The notes: generated by a model from the letters alone, not told the origin. A stretch of DNA of 33,175 bases from Flavobacteriales bacterium (GCA_017987895.1 JAGNSU010000020.1:1-33175); one strand, 5' to 3'. Positions 1 through 7,733 are shown, counted from the stretch's first letter. Translations and numbers: made by a program.

Positions 1-2
1 CG

Positions 3-425
3 TACCGCACACCACCCACCGTACTTCGGAAGCTCGCGGCGGACACCATGGTGCTGGAACTACGCGAAGCGGCGCCACCGCCGTTCGAACCCAGCGCATT
101 GATCGCAGCGGTGTTCCATGGGTTGGCCACAATGCGGAACGGGGACCGCGCGGCGGCATTGCATCACTGCGTCGGTCGTGTCGGCAAAGCATTGGGTGTT
201 CCCGATCGGCAGGCCTGGCCCGAAGCCGAACGCCGCTCCTTCATCGACCTCGCCCCAGCGCTGGCCTTGATCCCGGACCTGGAGCGTTGGCCCGCGAAGG
301 ACAAGAAGGATGCCGTGCGTGTGTTGCGCGCCAAGGGGCGGTTGAACGAGGATGGCTACCAAGCCGCGTTGCGCGCGCATAGCCGGTTGCTCGCCGCGTG
401 GGCAGCGGTGGCGCATGCGGGCTGA
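3..425 (+). CDS. Unidentified protein, C-terminal part (gene starts before the window)
   Basis: The reading frame is open from the first bases of the window to a TGA stop, so the gene probably begins upstream; an internal ATG at position 48 would give 125 residues. I do not recognise the family. The visible part is rich in Ala, Arg and Leu, is predicted to be mostly helical, and has no signal peptide, membrane segment or cysteine pair. The second half carries several charged helices (for example WPAKDKKDAVRVLRAKG). It is convergent with the methyltransferase gene on the other strand, with a hairpin between them. A competing minus-strand frame over the same bases has weaker protein character. 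Function is left open. Confidence 0.55.
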   Translation, partial: YRTPPTVLRKLAADTMVLELREAAPPPFEPSALIAAVFHGLATMRNGDRAAALHHCVGRVGKALGVPDRQAWPEAERRSFIDLAPALALIPDLERWPAKDKKDAVRVLRAKGRLNEDGYQAALRAHSRLLAAWAAVAHAG

Positions 426-432
426 CTGTGTC

Positions 433-451
433 CCGCGGATCCCGTCCGCGG
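433..451. terminator. Hairpin between convergent genes, likely bidirectional terminator
   Basis: A perfect 7-bp stem (CCGCGGA at 433-439 pairing with TCCGCGG at 445-451) encloses a 5-base loop. It lies in the 32-base gap between two genes that converge on it, where a terminator is expected. No clear T-tract follows on either strand, so the termination role is inferred from structure and position. Confidence 0.5.
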
Positions 452-457
452 TCCCTA

Positions 458-1246
458 TCAGCTCTTAGGCCGGTGGCAGAAGTACACGTCCTCGTCCTGC
501 GGCAGCCCGGCGCGGAAACGTTCCGCAGGCGTGAACTTGTCCGTGTACGCCACTACTTCGACGCCGAAGCCCGCTGCCTGTAGCTTGTCCTTCAGGTCGA
601 GCCCGTAGAGCCGGAAGTGATCGTGCTGCCCGAAGCGGCGCTCGCGCTCCTTGGGATCGGTGATGGTGATGTCCTCATCGGTGCGCGCCATGGCCTTGCT
701 CAGCGGCACCTGGATGATCGCCCAGCCGCCAGGCTTCAGCACGCGCAGCAGTTCGCGCATGGCGAGGCTGTCGTCCGGCACATGTTCCAGCACGTGGCTG
801 CAGATCACCGCATCGAAGGTGGCCTCGGGGAATTGGATCCGCGTGATGTCCATGTCGATCGTGCCCTTCGGATACTCGTAGCCGGGATCGAACTTGTCAC
901 CGGCGGTATAGTCCACGAGCGGATGATCGCTGAGGCGATCGAAGTAGAAGCGCTCCGGCGCCACGTGCAGCAATTTCTGTTTCTGCTTCAGCAGCGGTGT
1001 GCGCTCCTGGATGAAGAGCCACATCAAGCGGTGCCGCTCCAGCGATCCGCAGGCGGGGCATTGCGCGTGCGCTCTTCGCCGATCCGCCACTCCGAAGGGA
1101 AGAAAGGTGATGAAGGAACCGTCGCAGCAAGGGCATTGCACCTCGGTGCCCTTGAGACCTTCCAACCGCTTGCGCCTTCCGCTCATGCGGGCGAGCGCCT
1201 GGCGGATCAGCCATTCACTGTATTTGGTGCGCAGCGCAGTGAGCAT
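458..1246 (-). CDS. Class I SAM-dependent methyltransferase with N-terminal zinc-ribbon-like motif
   Basis: A 262-residue cytosolic protein. The centre and C-terminal half match the methyltransferase type 11 pattern: a region around residues 110-150 ending in DAVICSHVLEHVPDD (the acidic loop and motif after the SAM-binding strand) and LRVLKPGGWAIIQVP (the post-motif strand). The N-terminal third has two cysteine knuckles, CPCC at 38-41 and CPAC at 63-66, which look like a zinc ribbon. The substrate cannot be read from sequence. The classical glycine-rich motif I is weak (YTAGDKFDPG). The start is supported by a TACCTTCG box 16 bases upstream. The gene is transcribed alone, with the small basic protein gene about 80 bases upstream on the same strand. 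Confidence 0.85.
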   Translation of the reverse strand: MLTALRTKYSEWLIRQALARMSGRRKRLEGLKGTEVQCPCCDGSFITFLPFGVADRRRAHAQCPACGSLERHRLMWLFIQERTPLLKQKQKLLHVAPERFYFDRLSDHPLVDYTAGDKFDPGYEYPKGTIDMDITRIQFPEATFDAVICSHVLEHVPDDSLAMRELLRVLKPGGWAIIQVPLSKAMARTDEDITITDPKERERRFGQHDHFRLYGLDLKDKLQAAGFGVEVVAYTDKFTPAERFRAGLPQDEDVYFCHRPKS

Positions 1247-1261
1247 CGGTGGGAAAGTGCC

Positions 1262-1269
1262 CGAAGGTA
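1262..1269 (-). promoter_or_regulatory. Putative -7 promoter element (TACCTTCG) for the methyltransferase
   Basis: TACCTTCG on the minus strand ends 15 bases before the ATG of the methyltransferase gene. It matches the Bacteroidota -7 consensus TAnnTTTG except for C at the seventh position, a variant that recurs in front of several other genes here. No convincing -33 TTG was found at standard spacing. Confidence 0.45.
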
Positions 1270-1287
1270 GTTGGACGAAAGGAGCAG

Positions 1288-1330
1288 GGACAGGAGCAGG
1301 TGCGAACGCATCATTGCCCCTGCCCCTGCC
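1288..1330 (-). terminator. Terminator-like hairpin after the small basic protein gene
   Basis: Read on the minus strand, bases immediately after the TAG stop form a GC-rich stem of about 12 pairs including G-U pairs (1319-1330 against about 1288-1300) with a loop of roughly 18 bases. The arms are low-complexity GGGGCA/GGAGCA repeats, so slipped pairing is possible. Only a short T-run (TTT) follows after some spacing, so it is a weak terminator at best. Confidence 0.35.
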
Positions 1331-1524
1331 TACTGCTCCAGATCAGGATCCTGCTTCTTCGGCTTGCGTGTATAGGTCTTCTTGCTCTTCACCACACGCG
1401 GACGGAAGCGCCCATCGAAGGCGCCCTGCTCTTTCTGCTCCTTCCGCTTCGCGGCACGCGCGATGGCGTCCAACGCCTTTTTGATCGCGGCCTTTGACTT
1501 CGGCGGGGTGCTGCGCTTGGCCAT
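1330..1524 (-). CDS. Small highly basic protein with an ArfA-like C-terminal stretch
   Basis: I take the internal ATG at 1524, giving 64 residues, over the longer 93-residue frame, because a -7-like box (CATCTTTG) sits 10 bases before it and the upstream extension has no protein character. The product is about one third Lys/Arg. Residues 9-32 look like an amphipathic helix, and the C-terminal part FRPRVVKSKKTYTRK (40-54) resembles the end of the alternative ribosome-rescue factor ArfA (FRQRVEKNKKGKGSY-type). That resemblance is from memory and short, so the role is a hypothesis; a nucleic-acid or ribosome-binding protein is the safer description. It has no membrane segment or signal peptide. 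Confidence 0.6.
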   Translation of the reverse strand: MAKRSTPPKSKAAIKKALDAIARAAKRKEQKEQGAFDGRFRPRVVKSKKTYTRKPKKQDPDLEQ

Positions 1525-1533
1525 GTGGATTTT

Positions 1534-1541
1534 CAAAGATG
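1534..1541 (-). promoter_or_regulatory. Putative -7 promoter element (CATCTTTG) for the small basic protein
   Basis: CATCTTTG on the minus strand differs from TAnnTTTG only in the first base. It ends 9 bases before the chosen ATG, so the mRNA would have a leader of only a few bases. It supports the 64-residue reading of the downstream gene. Confidence 0.35.
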
Positions 1542-1698
1542 CGATGCGCCAGCGAATGCACCGCAGCGTCGCGGCGAATGCAACGGCTGCGCCACGTTCT
1601 TGTTCCCACATCCTGACAGCCCCTCCGAGATGCTTCTAGGACTTACTGGATCGAGGACGGAACCGCTCTCGATGGCTTGCCAATTCGATGCATCCTCT

Positions 1699-1706
1699 TA
1701 TTTTCA
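1699..1706 (+). promoter_or_regulatory. Weak -7-like element (TATTTTCA) for the diheme cytochrome c
   Basis: TATTTTCA lies 21 bases before the ATG at 1728 in a locally AT-rich stretch of an otherwise GC-rich region. It deviates from TAnnTTTG at the last two positions. The assignment rests on position and local composition only. Confidence 0.25.
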
Positions 1707-1727
1707 ACCCGCTAAAACCGTCGCGCT

Positions 1728-2723
1728 ATGAAGAAGATCGCCAAGATCCTCGGTGTTCTGTTACTGCTCGTTGTGCTCGTGGTGATAGGTGCCATCACCT
1801 ACGTGACCAAGGCCCTGCCCAACATCGATGTGCCCGCCGATCTGAAGGTGGATGTGACCCCGGAACGCGTGGCGCTCGGGGAGTACCTGGCCAACAGTGT
1901 ATGTGTATGTATGGACTGCCACAGCACGCGCGATTGGAACACCTACGCCGCCCCGCTCACCCCGGGCACATTGGGGAAGGGCGGCGAACGTTTCGATGAG
2001 ACGATGAATTTTCCCGGCACTTTTTACTCGCGCAACATCACGCCCTTCGGCATCAAGGAATGGAGCGATGGTGAGATCTACCGCGCCATCACCAGTGGAG
2101 TGAGCAGGGACGGCCATCCTTTCTTCCCGGTGATGCCCTACCCCAACTATAACAAGCTGGACAATGAGGATGTGTACAGCATCATCGCGTACCTGCGTTC
2201 CCTGCCGCCCATCGAGGCGACGCATCCCGCGAGCGAGCCGGTGTTCCCGGTGAGCGTGATCCTGCACACCATCCCGGAGCCCGCGGCTCCCGCCAAGCGG
2301 CCTGACCCCTCCGATGCCGTGGCCTATGGCGCCTACATGACCAACGCCGCAGCCTGCATGGAATGCCACACGAAGACCGAGAAAGGGAAGAAGATCGGTG
2401 AGCCCTTCGCTGGTGGTTTCGAGTTCGTCTTCCCCGGTGGGTCCACGGTACGTTCGGCCAACATCACGCCCCATCCCACCACGGGCATCGGCGCATGGGA
2501 CAAGGACACCTTCATCGCCAAGTTCAAGCAGTACGCGGACAGTGCCTATTCGCCGCCACCCATCAACTGGCAGGACGGCGACTTCCAGACGGTGATGCCT
2601 TGGACGATGTACAGCCACATGAGCGAGCAGGACCTGGGCGCCATCTTCGACTACCTGCGCTCCTTGCCTCCGGTGGACAACCGCATCGAGAAGTGGACGC
2701 CTGCGGTGGCGCAGGCGCAGTAG
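1728..2723 (+). CDS. Diheme c-type cytochrome, membrane-anchored
   Basis: A 331-residue protein with an uncleaved-looking N-terminal membrane helix (residues about 5-26) followed by two cytochrome c domains. Heme c attachment sites are CMDCH at 61-65 and CMECH at 210-214. Each is followed by a long segment with possible distal methionines (FFPVMPYPNY in the first, VMPWTMYSHM in the second). The two-domain arrangement, with repeated NITP motifs (SRNITPFGI and SANITPHPTTGIG), resembles cytochrome subunits of membrane-bound dehydrogenases. It would transfer electrons on the periplasmic side of the inner membrane; its redox partner is not visible nearby. It is monocistronic: the next gene converges on it, separated by a 62-base repeat-containing gap. 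Confidence 0.9.
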   Translation: MKKIAKILGVLLLLVVLVVIGAITYVTKALPNIDVPADLKVDVTPERVALGEYLANSVCVCMDCHSTRDWNTYAAPLTPGTLGKGGERFDETMNFPGTFYSRNITPFGIKEWSDGEIYRAITSGVSRDGHPFFPVMPYPNYNKLDNEDVYSIIAYLRSLPPIEATHPASEPVFPVSVILHTIPEPAAPAKRPDPSDAVAYGAYMTNAAACMECHTKTEKGKKIGEPFAGGFEFVFPGGSTVRSANITPHPTTGIGAWDKDTFIAKFKQYADSAYSPPPINWQDGDFQTVMPWTMYSHMSEQDLGAIFDYLRSLPPVDNRIEKWTPAVAQAQ

Positions 2724-2728
2724 GGGGC

Positions 2729-2780
2729 GGTTGACGGTTGGTGGTGGTCGGTTGTCGGTTGCGAGTTGTTGGTTGTCGGT
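2729..2780. repeat. Degenerate heptad repeats (GGTTGTC-like) after a stop codon
   Basis: Between two convergent genes lie about seven imperfect copies of a 7-base unit of the form GGTTGTC/GGTTGAC/GGTTGGT. The same unit recurs at 18863-18974 and, more weakly, at 30333-30363, each time directly after a stop codon. It has no coding potential of its own. Function is unknown. Confidence 0.55.
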
Positions 2781-2785
2781 GCGAT

Positions 2786-3310
2786 CTACTTCAATATCCC
2801 GTAGTACAGCACGTCCATCAATTCCCCGTTGCCTGCGCGGTACTCTTTGCGGAGCAGGCCTTCGCGTTGGAAACCGCACTTCTCGGCCACACGGATGCTC
2901 GCGATATTGTCCGGTGCGATGCGCGCATACACCTTGCTGATGCCAAGTTGGGTGAAGGCCCGGTCCACCGCCCACATCACGCCGAGGGTGGCGAAGCCCT
3001 GCCCTTGGTAGGGCGTGCCCATGAAGTAACCCACCTCACACTTGGGCACGTTGGCGTCGAACTGTTTCAGGATCACGGCGCCTACGGGTGGGCTTCCCTC
3101 ATAGTCGCGCAGCACGAAACAGAAGAAGCTGCGGTCCTTCATCATCGCCAGCCGGTCTTTGATGTAGCGGCGCGTGGCACGCACATCGGTACAGGATCCC
3201 ACCGTAGTGGGGAAATAGAGGGACAGCCGCTCGCGCTCGCTGTCGACCAAGCGGAAATAGCCCTCGTCGTCGTCTTTCGCGATGGGCTCGATGATGACCG
3301 AATCGCTCAT
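2786..3310 (-). CDS. GNAT family N-acetyltransferase (RimJ/RimL-like)
   Basis: A 174-residue cytosolic protein with the GNAT fold pattern of ribosomal-protein acetyltransferases. It has an N-terminal strand and long helix (DDDEGYFRLVDSERERLSLYF), a central strand CEVGYFMGTPYQGQGFATLG containing the acetyl-CoA-binding Q/RxxGxG/A loop (YQGQGFA), and the C-terminal NIASIRVAEKCGFQREG that forms the typical SxxxxEKxGF element. The expected reaction is transfer of acetyl from acetyl-CoA to a protein N-terminus or small amine; the substrate is unknown. Its ATG overlaps the stop of the upstream yhhQ-like gene by four bases, so the two are translationally coupled in one operon. Confidence 0.88.
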   Translation of the reverse strand: MSDSVIIEPIAKDDDEGYFRLVDSERERLSLYFPTTVGSCTDVRATRRYIKDRLAMMKDRSFFCFVLRDYEGSPPVGAVILKQFDANVPKCEVGYFMGTPYQGQGFATLGVMWAVDRAFTQLGISKVYARIAPDNIASIRVAEKCGFQREGLLRKEYRAGNGELMDVLYYGILK

Positions 3311-4095
3311 TGTTCGTCCTTCCTCCGCAATGCCGCTGCGCGCATGACTTGAGCACGTTCCGGGCCAAGATACTGTTCCACTCCGGCGTGTACGGCGTAT
3401 ACCAGCGGCGTGGCCAGCACGGCCACCAACAGCTTATAGGTATAGGCCGTGAGCACCAAGGCGGTGGCCATGGGGAAGCTCATGTCCTTGAAGATCCAGA
3501 AGGCGACGTAGGTCACCACCACGCTGTCGATCAACTGGCTCACCACGGTGCTGCCCGTGGCGCGCAACCAGATCCGCTTGTCGCCGGTGATGTGCTTGAT
3601 GCGCCGGAAGAGGAACGCGTCCACCAGCTGGCCCACCACGAAGGCGGTGAGCGAGCCCACGATGATGTTCATGCCCTGCCCGAAGATCGCGGTGAACGCC
3701 GCCTGCATGTCCGGCACCCCTTGCGCGGCGCTGCTGCCGATCCACCAGCCCTGCTCCGCCGGCATGTGGATGGCGAGGTACATCATTACGAAGGCGAAGG
3801 TGATGAGACCGGTGGTGAGCAACGTGAGGAAGCGCACGCCGCGCACGCCGTAATAATCATTGATCACATCCGTCATGATGAAGACGATGGGCCAGGGCAA
3901 CACACCCACGCTCAAAACGAAGCTCAGATGCTCCTGGCCCAGCAGGGAGAAGTCCGCTTTCGCAAGACCAAGCAAGGTCTCCAACTGGAAGAGCTTCACG
4001 CCGATCATCTCCGCGATCAACGCGTTGGCCACGAAGAAACCGCCGAGGACCAGGTAGAGCCGGGTGGCCTTGTCGGCGAGGATCGAATGGATCAT
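3307..4095 (-). CDS. yhhQ: Queuosine precursor transporter, YhhQ/VUT family
   Basis: A 262-residue integral membrane protein with about six hydrophobic segments. Family features include an early FFVANALIAEMIGVKLF helix, IVFIMTDVINDYYG (the conserved TD(V/I)xNE/DxYG motif of the YhhQ family) and VGQLVDAFLFRRIKHITG followed by LRATGSTVVSQLIDSVVV, the Q-D and S-Q-D motifs of VUT transporters. In E. coli, YhhQ imports 7-cyano-7-deazaguanine-type queuosine precursors across the inner membrane, and the same role is inferred here. It is the first gene of a two-gene unit with the overlapping GNAT gene. A TACCTTCA box lies 6 bases before the ATG, implying a very short or absent leader. Confidence 0.9.
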   Translation of the reverse strand: MIHSILADKATRLYLVLGGFFVANALIAEMIGVKLFQLETLLGLAKADFSLLGQEHLSFVLSVGVLPWPIVFIMTDVINDYYGVRGVRFLTLLTTGLITFAFVMMYLAIHMPAEQGWWIGSSAAQGVPDMQAAFTAIFGQGMNIIVGSLTAFVVGQLVDAFLFRRIKHITGDKRIWLRATGSTVVSQLIDSVVVTYVAFWIFKDMSFPMATALVLTAYTYKLLVAVLATPLVYAVHAGVEQYLGPERAQVMRAAALRRKDEQ

Positions 4096-4101
4096 CGGCG
4101 C

Positions 4102-4109
4102 TGAAGGTA
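4102..4109 (-). promoter_or_regulatory. Putative -7 promoter element (TACCTTCA) for yhhQ
   Basis: TACCTTCA on the minus strand ends 6 bases before the ATG of the yhhQ-like gene, matching the recurrent TACCTTCG motif of this window with one mismatch. At this distance transcription would start at or next to the start codon. Confidence 0.35.
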
Positions 4110-4134
4110 CCGGACCGTCTGCGATCCCGATGCG

Positions 4135-5676
4135 CTACTCTTTCACCAGTGACCCGCTCATCCAGCGCTCACCATCCCAGGCACGCACATGGTATAGGCC
4201 GGGTGTCAGCGCATCCACGTCCAGTTCGGTGGATCGCGCATCGTCGGTCCGTTCTTCCAGCACTTTCCTGCCCCTCGCATCGAAGATCTCCACGCGCTCG
4301 ATCGCCGATCCCGAAACGCGTACCACGGTTTGTGCTGGGTTCGGGGCGAGCGTGATCGTGCGGGTTGGTTCTTCTTCTTCCACCCCGGTGCTCAAGCATC
4401 CAGGTATTTCATGGAAGATGCGTGATGTGGACACGAGCAAGGCGCTGATGTCGGTGGAGAGCATGCTCGCCGGTAGCTGGGTGTACCCGGGTATCTGGCC
4501 CACGAACACGGGCGCCGTAGTAACGGCCAACGCTGTATCCCCACAAGGACCGATCCCGTTAGCCCCGATCCGGTCCACTTCCAGGGCAGCCCCGGCAAAG
4601 GGAGAACTGATGTTCGCGGTGAACAGCGCATCGCCGTCCGGCAAAAGGCCCATGGCCTTTGCCGGAGAGCCACCCATTTCGTGCCGCCGGGCGCTTGCGA
4701 TCACGAACGCGGTGTCCATCCGGATCACATGGTCACCTTGGCTGTTATAACAACCCATCACCAGCATGGAATCCCCTTGCATTCTTGCAGCGTGCAGCGC
4801 GAGACCAGGAGCGCCACCGTTCACCTCCACACTTCGGATCAGGTCGCCCGTGCTGGAGAACGTGAGGAGCACAGGACGGAATACGCCGGATTGCGATACG
4901 TGCGCGATCAGGACCACATCGCCATGTGCCAGTTCGGCGATGCCTATGGGAAAGAACCCCGAGCCGGAGGTATTGAGGCGTTCCGCCCATTGGACCTGGC
5001 CCAACGCATCCACCTTCGTCACATTGATGTATTTGACCAAGGGTAGCTGCTGCCAGCAGGAGCCTATGGCGACGTGGCCGCCATCATTGGTCGGCACCAG
5101 ATGTTCGGACCAGCTCCACATATTATCTATCCGCACTTGTGTGGCATCAAGCACCTGGCCGGCAAGGTCCATATCCATCCACAGTCCCGTATAGGGAAGG
5201 CCCGAGCCGGCCATCCTTCCGATCACGCGCAGATCCCCGTTCGGCTTCTGCACCAGATCGAACAACTGCTCACTGCCGATATGGGATATGCGCTGTGCCG
5301 CCAACAGCGTCCCCAGGGTGTCCAGGCGGACATACAGCCCACCGGTGCCAAAGCTGCCGCACGCAGCGAGCGTGCCATCCTGGAGAAGCTTGACCGAGTA
5401 GAATGTCATGGTGGTATCCGGTGGCCCTTCGAACACATGATGCCACCGGGCGCTCCCGTCCGGGTTCAGCCCGATCACGAACACCCTGGAACCGACGTTC
5501 GACTGGACCGCTGATACCCATGCGATCGCACTGCCATCGGGCAAGGGCACCAAGTGGGTGCCATCGTACCAATGGCTCACCGTATCCTCGGGGTAGTGGA
5601 CCATGCTGTACGGCCCCTGCGCGTGAGCACCGCCCAGCATCGCGCCAGCAAGTACGATATGGATCCCTCGGAACAT
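4135..5676 (-). CDS. Secreted protein with type IX secretion C-terminal sorting domain (paralog A)
   Basis: 513 residues from the ATG at 5676, chosen because MFRGIHIVLAGAMLGGAHAQ is a good signal peptide while the longer frame adds an Arg-rich extension. The middle (about 30-410) is a series of weak repeats built around DG(S/T)/NGD turns and short strands (LVPLPDGSAIAWV, LLQDGTLAACGSF, QKPNGDLRVIGRM), suggesting a beta-propeller or delta-60-like fold. The last ~80 residues are a type A T9SS sorting domain: LAPNPAQTVVRVSG, VEIFDARGRKVLEE, LDVDALTPGLYHVRAWDGE and the terminal SGSLVKE. It should be exported by Sec, then moved across the outer membrane by T9SS. The neighbour upstream on the same strand is a clear paralog. 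Confidence 0.85.
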   Translation of the reverse strand: MFRGIHIVLAGAMLGGAHAQGPYSMVHYPEDTVSHWYDGTHLVPLPDGSAIAWVSAVQSNVGSRVFVIGLNPDGSARWHHVFEGPPDTTMTFYSVKLLQDGTLAACGSFGTGGLYVRLDTLGTLLAAQRISHIGSEQLFDLVQKPNGDLRVIGRMAGSGLPYTGLWMDMDLAGQVLDATQVRIDNMWSWSEHLVPTNDGGHVAIGSCWQQLPLVKYINVTKVDALGQVQWAERLNTSGSGFFPIGIAELAHGDVVLIAHVSQSGVFRPVLLTFSSTGDLIRSVEVNGGAPGLALHAARMQGDSMLVMGCYNSQGDHVIRMDTAFVIASARRHEMGGSPAKAMGLLPDGDALFTANISSPFAGAALEVDRIGANGIGPCGDTALAVTTAPVFVGQIPGYTQLPASMLSTDISALLVSTSRIFHEIPGCLSTGVEEEEPTRTITLAPNPAQTVVRVSGSAIERVEIFDARGRKVLEERTDDARSTELDVDALTPGLYHVRAWDGERWMSGSLVKE

Positions 5677-5737
5677 GATCACAATGGATGATCGAACACT
5701 AGACGGCCCACGCGCGCCCCGGTGGCTTCGCATCGTG

Positions 5738-7294
5738 CTACTCTCTCACCAGCGATCCACCCATCCACAGCGCGCCGTTCCATACACGCACATGGTAGAA
5801 GCCAGGCGGCAACGCATGCACGTCCAATTCTGGGGATAGCGCATCCATGATCCGTTCTTCCAGAACCTTCCTCCCCGTCGCGTCGAACAGTTCGACTTGT
5901 TCGAGATCCGTACCGCTGATCCGCACCCTGTCCGTGGCCGGGTTCGGCACCAGCGTGAACGACGTTCCATTATCCGGCACTTCAACGGAAGTGCTCACAC
6001 AGGTCACTTCCACCGTCGCCGACCCCGGTTGCATGGTGAGCGTCGGCAGCACATCGGTGATCATCCACACGGGTGCGGAGACGGTGTATGCCGTATCGAT
6101 CCGCGGGGTCCAGCCGCCCTGGGTAGTGGGGAACGCGTCCGCGGTGCAGAAGGTGAGATCAGTGCTGGCGTGTATCATGAGCAAGGCGACCGTGCCCGAG
6201 TTGGCGGTGAGGCCGGGACCCGTGCCCATGAGATAGACATCATGGTTATCTCCAGGCAAGCCCTTCACCAATGTGCTCACAGGCAATTGCGGGAAAGCCA
6301 GGGTCCTGTCGTTGCCATCGGTGCCTACGATGTGGACATACGTGTCATCGTTCGAGTCCTTGCCAAAAGCCATGATGGCGCTATCCCCCAACATCACGGC
6401 TTCACCTCCCAGGTTGAACAAGAGGCCATGCGGCGGCAGCGTGAGCCGACGGCGCACCTGGAGCACAGCCCCATCACTGCCCAAGCTGAGCATGGAGAAG
6501 CCCGCCCGCGAGGCCGCCTGGTAGCGCGTGATCACCCGCAAGCTGCCGTCCGGAAGTTCGAAGATGTCCGCCGCCGAATGCGTGGAGGCGGTATCCGTAT
6601 AGTTCCGGACCCAAGCCAGGTTCCCCAGTGCATCGGTCCGCACCACTTTGAGATGCGCTTCCGGACCGAAGGTGTTCACCCCGCTCACATAGGCAAAGCC
6701 TCCATCCGCAGTGGCGCACATTGCGTGGAAGGGGGTCAGGCTCGCACCCACGAGGAAGAGATCGCTGTTCTGCACGCTCCCATCCATGTTCAAGCGCACG
6801 CGACTGCCCTGCGAGCCCACGCTGTTCAATCCGCAGACCTGGAAGGATCCCGTATCCGCCAGCACCGCATCGTTCCAAATGCCGCCGCTGGTGTCGTTCG
6901 TATACGTGTTCGCCATCACCGGCTGGCCCGTGGGATCGAGCAGCAGGTAGAACGGCATGGTCTCATAGCGCCCGAAGCAGGCGATGGACCCATTAGCCAG
7001 GGGGACCATGCGCTTCAAGCGCACCTCCATCGTATCGGCATCGATATCCCATTGTTGCAGCGGCGCCATGTCCGCGTCCATGCGCACGAAGCGAAGGCGC
7101 GTGGTGATCCCCGCAGCGCCGTGGCTGAAACCGGCGAGCAGCCCGCCGTTCGCCTCCTGCACCAGATCCTCACTGCCCTGGAAAGTGACGCCGCTGTCAT
7201 TGCTCAGCAGCACCCATTGGGCGAGATCGGTCTGGGCCATCGCACTGTGGGCGATGAGTACCAGCAGCGCGAGCGGAAAGTGGAGGAGATGCAT
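5738..7294 (-). CDS. Secreted protein with type IX secretion C-terminal sorting domain (paralog B)
   Basis: 518 residues beginning with a signal peptide (MHLLHFPLALLVLIAHSAMAQ). The body has the same architecture as the next gene downstream: strands with DG/NG turns (MVPLANGSIACFGRYE, ATADGGFAYVSGVN, ELPDGSLRVITRYQ) consistent with a propeller. The C-terminal sorting domain LVPNPATDRVRISG ... VELFDATGRKVLEERI ... LPPGFYHVRVWNG ... GGSLVRE is nearly superimposable on that of paralog A. The protein is predicted to be secreted or surface-attached through T9SS; its ligand or activity is unknown. The two genes are 61 bases apart and may share a transcript starting at the TACCTTCG box upstream of this gene. 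Confidence 0.85.
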   Translation of the reverse strand: MHLLHFPLALLVLIAHSAMAQTDLAQWVLLSNDSGVTFQGSEDLVQEANGGLLAGFSHGAAGITTRLRFVRMDADMAPLQQWDIDADTMEVRLKRMVPLANGSIACFGRYETMPFYLLLDPTGQPVMANTYTNDTSGGIWNDAVLADTGSFQVCGLNSVGSQGSRVRLNMDGSVQNSDLFLVGASLTPFHAMCATADGGFAYVSGVNTFGPEAHLKVVRTDALGNLAWVRNYTDTASTHSAADIFELPDGSLRVITRYQAASRAGFSMLSLGSDGAVLQVRRRLTLPPHGLLFNLGGEAVMLGDSAIMAFGKDSNDDTYVHIVGTDGNDRTLAFPQLPVSTLVKGLPGDNHDVYLMGTGPGLTANSGTVALLMIHASTDLTFCTADAFPTTQGGWTPRIDTAYTVSAPVWMITDVLPTLTMQPGSATVEVTCVSTSVEVPDNGTSFTLVPNPATDRVRISGTDLEQVELFDATGRKVLEERIMDALSPELDVHALPPGFYHVRVWNGALWMGGSLVRE

Positions 7295-7316
7295 GGGGGT
7301 GGGATAAGGAGCAGCC

Positions 7317-7324
7317 CGAAGGTA
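7317..7324 (-). promoter_or_regulatory. Putative -7 promoter element (TACCTTCG) for the tandem T9SS genes
   Basis: TACCTTCG on the minus strand ends 22 bases before the ATG of paralog B, a normal distance for a short leader. The same 8-mer precedes the methyltransferase, the Wzi-like gene at 22330 and the small gene at 30936. Confidence 0.45.
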
Positions 7325-7372
7325 CTTACGCGCCTATCGTATGGTAACTCACGTGATCTTCCGTGCACCCGT

Positions 7373-7720
7373 TCAATTGAACCACACCGCATACCCCTTG
7401 CGACGCAGTTCGAGGGCCAGGCCTTCCTCCACCGCCAGCGCTTCTTCGCGGCTCATGGGGCCGATGTGCTGGTAGAGACTGGGGCGCAGATAGAGGCCGT
7501 ATTTCTGCACGATGTTGGCCGAGAGCTTGTGGCCTTTCGCATTGCGGTAGCCGGTCTTGTGCTGCTGGAAACGTTCCTGCGGGGTCTTGCTCGTCATGCC
7601 CACGTAGAGGCATTGCAGTACCCCGTTGAACTGCGGGTTGGCCGCGCGGAACTTGGCGTCCTCATTGAACACCTTCCGGGATAGTTCGATCACGTAGACC
7701 TGGTAGGTGGTGGGGGGCAT
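7373..7720 (-). CDS. GIY-YIG domain protein
   Basis: A 115-residue single-domain protein. The GIY-YIG pattern is present as VYVIEL near the N-terminus and CLYVGMTSKTPQERFQQHKTG, which holds the second strand motif (YVG), the conserved Arg of the following helix and the His of the ExxH/RxxQH region. A C-terminal acidic EEALAVEEGLALELRRKG helix provides the candidate metal-binding Glu. Members of this family act as DNA nicking or repair-associated nucleases, but stand-alone small forms are mostly uncharacterised. It follows the MOSC gene with a 13-base gap as the last gene of a three-gene minus-strand unit. Confidence 0.8.
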   Translation of the reverse strand: MPPTTYQVYVIELSRKVFNEDAKFRAANPQFNGVLQCLYVGMTSKTPQERFQQHKTGYRNAKGHKLSANIVQKYGLYLRPSLYQHIGPMSREEALAVEEGLALELRRKGYAVWFN

Positions 7721-7733
7721 TCGACAACCCCTT

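Noticed and set aside
2729..2780. Possible CRISPR-like array
   Set aside because: The units are 7 bases, tandem and degenerate, with no spacers and no cas genes.
1761..2975. 404-codon minus-strand frame opposite the diheme cytochrome
   Set aside because: Composition is Arg/His/Gly-rich and it overlaps both a cytochrome c gene and the heptad repeats.
5897..7684. 595-codon open frame on the plus strand opposite the T9SS paralog B and GIY-YIG genes
   Set aside because: It crosses two real genes and their gap and has His/Arg-rich low-quality sequence; a shadow frame.
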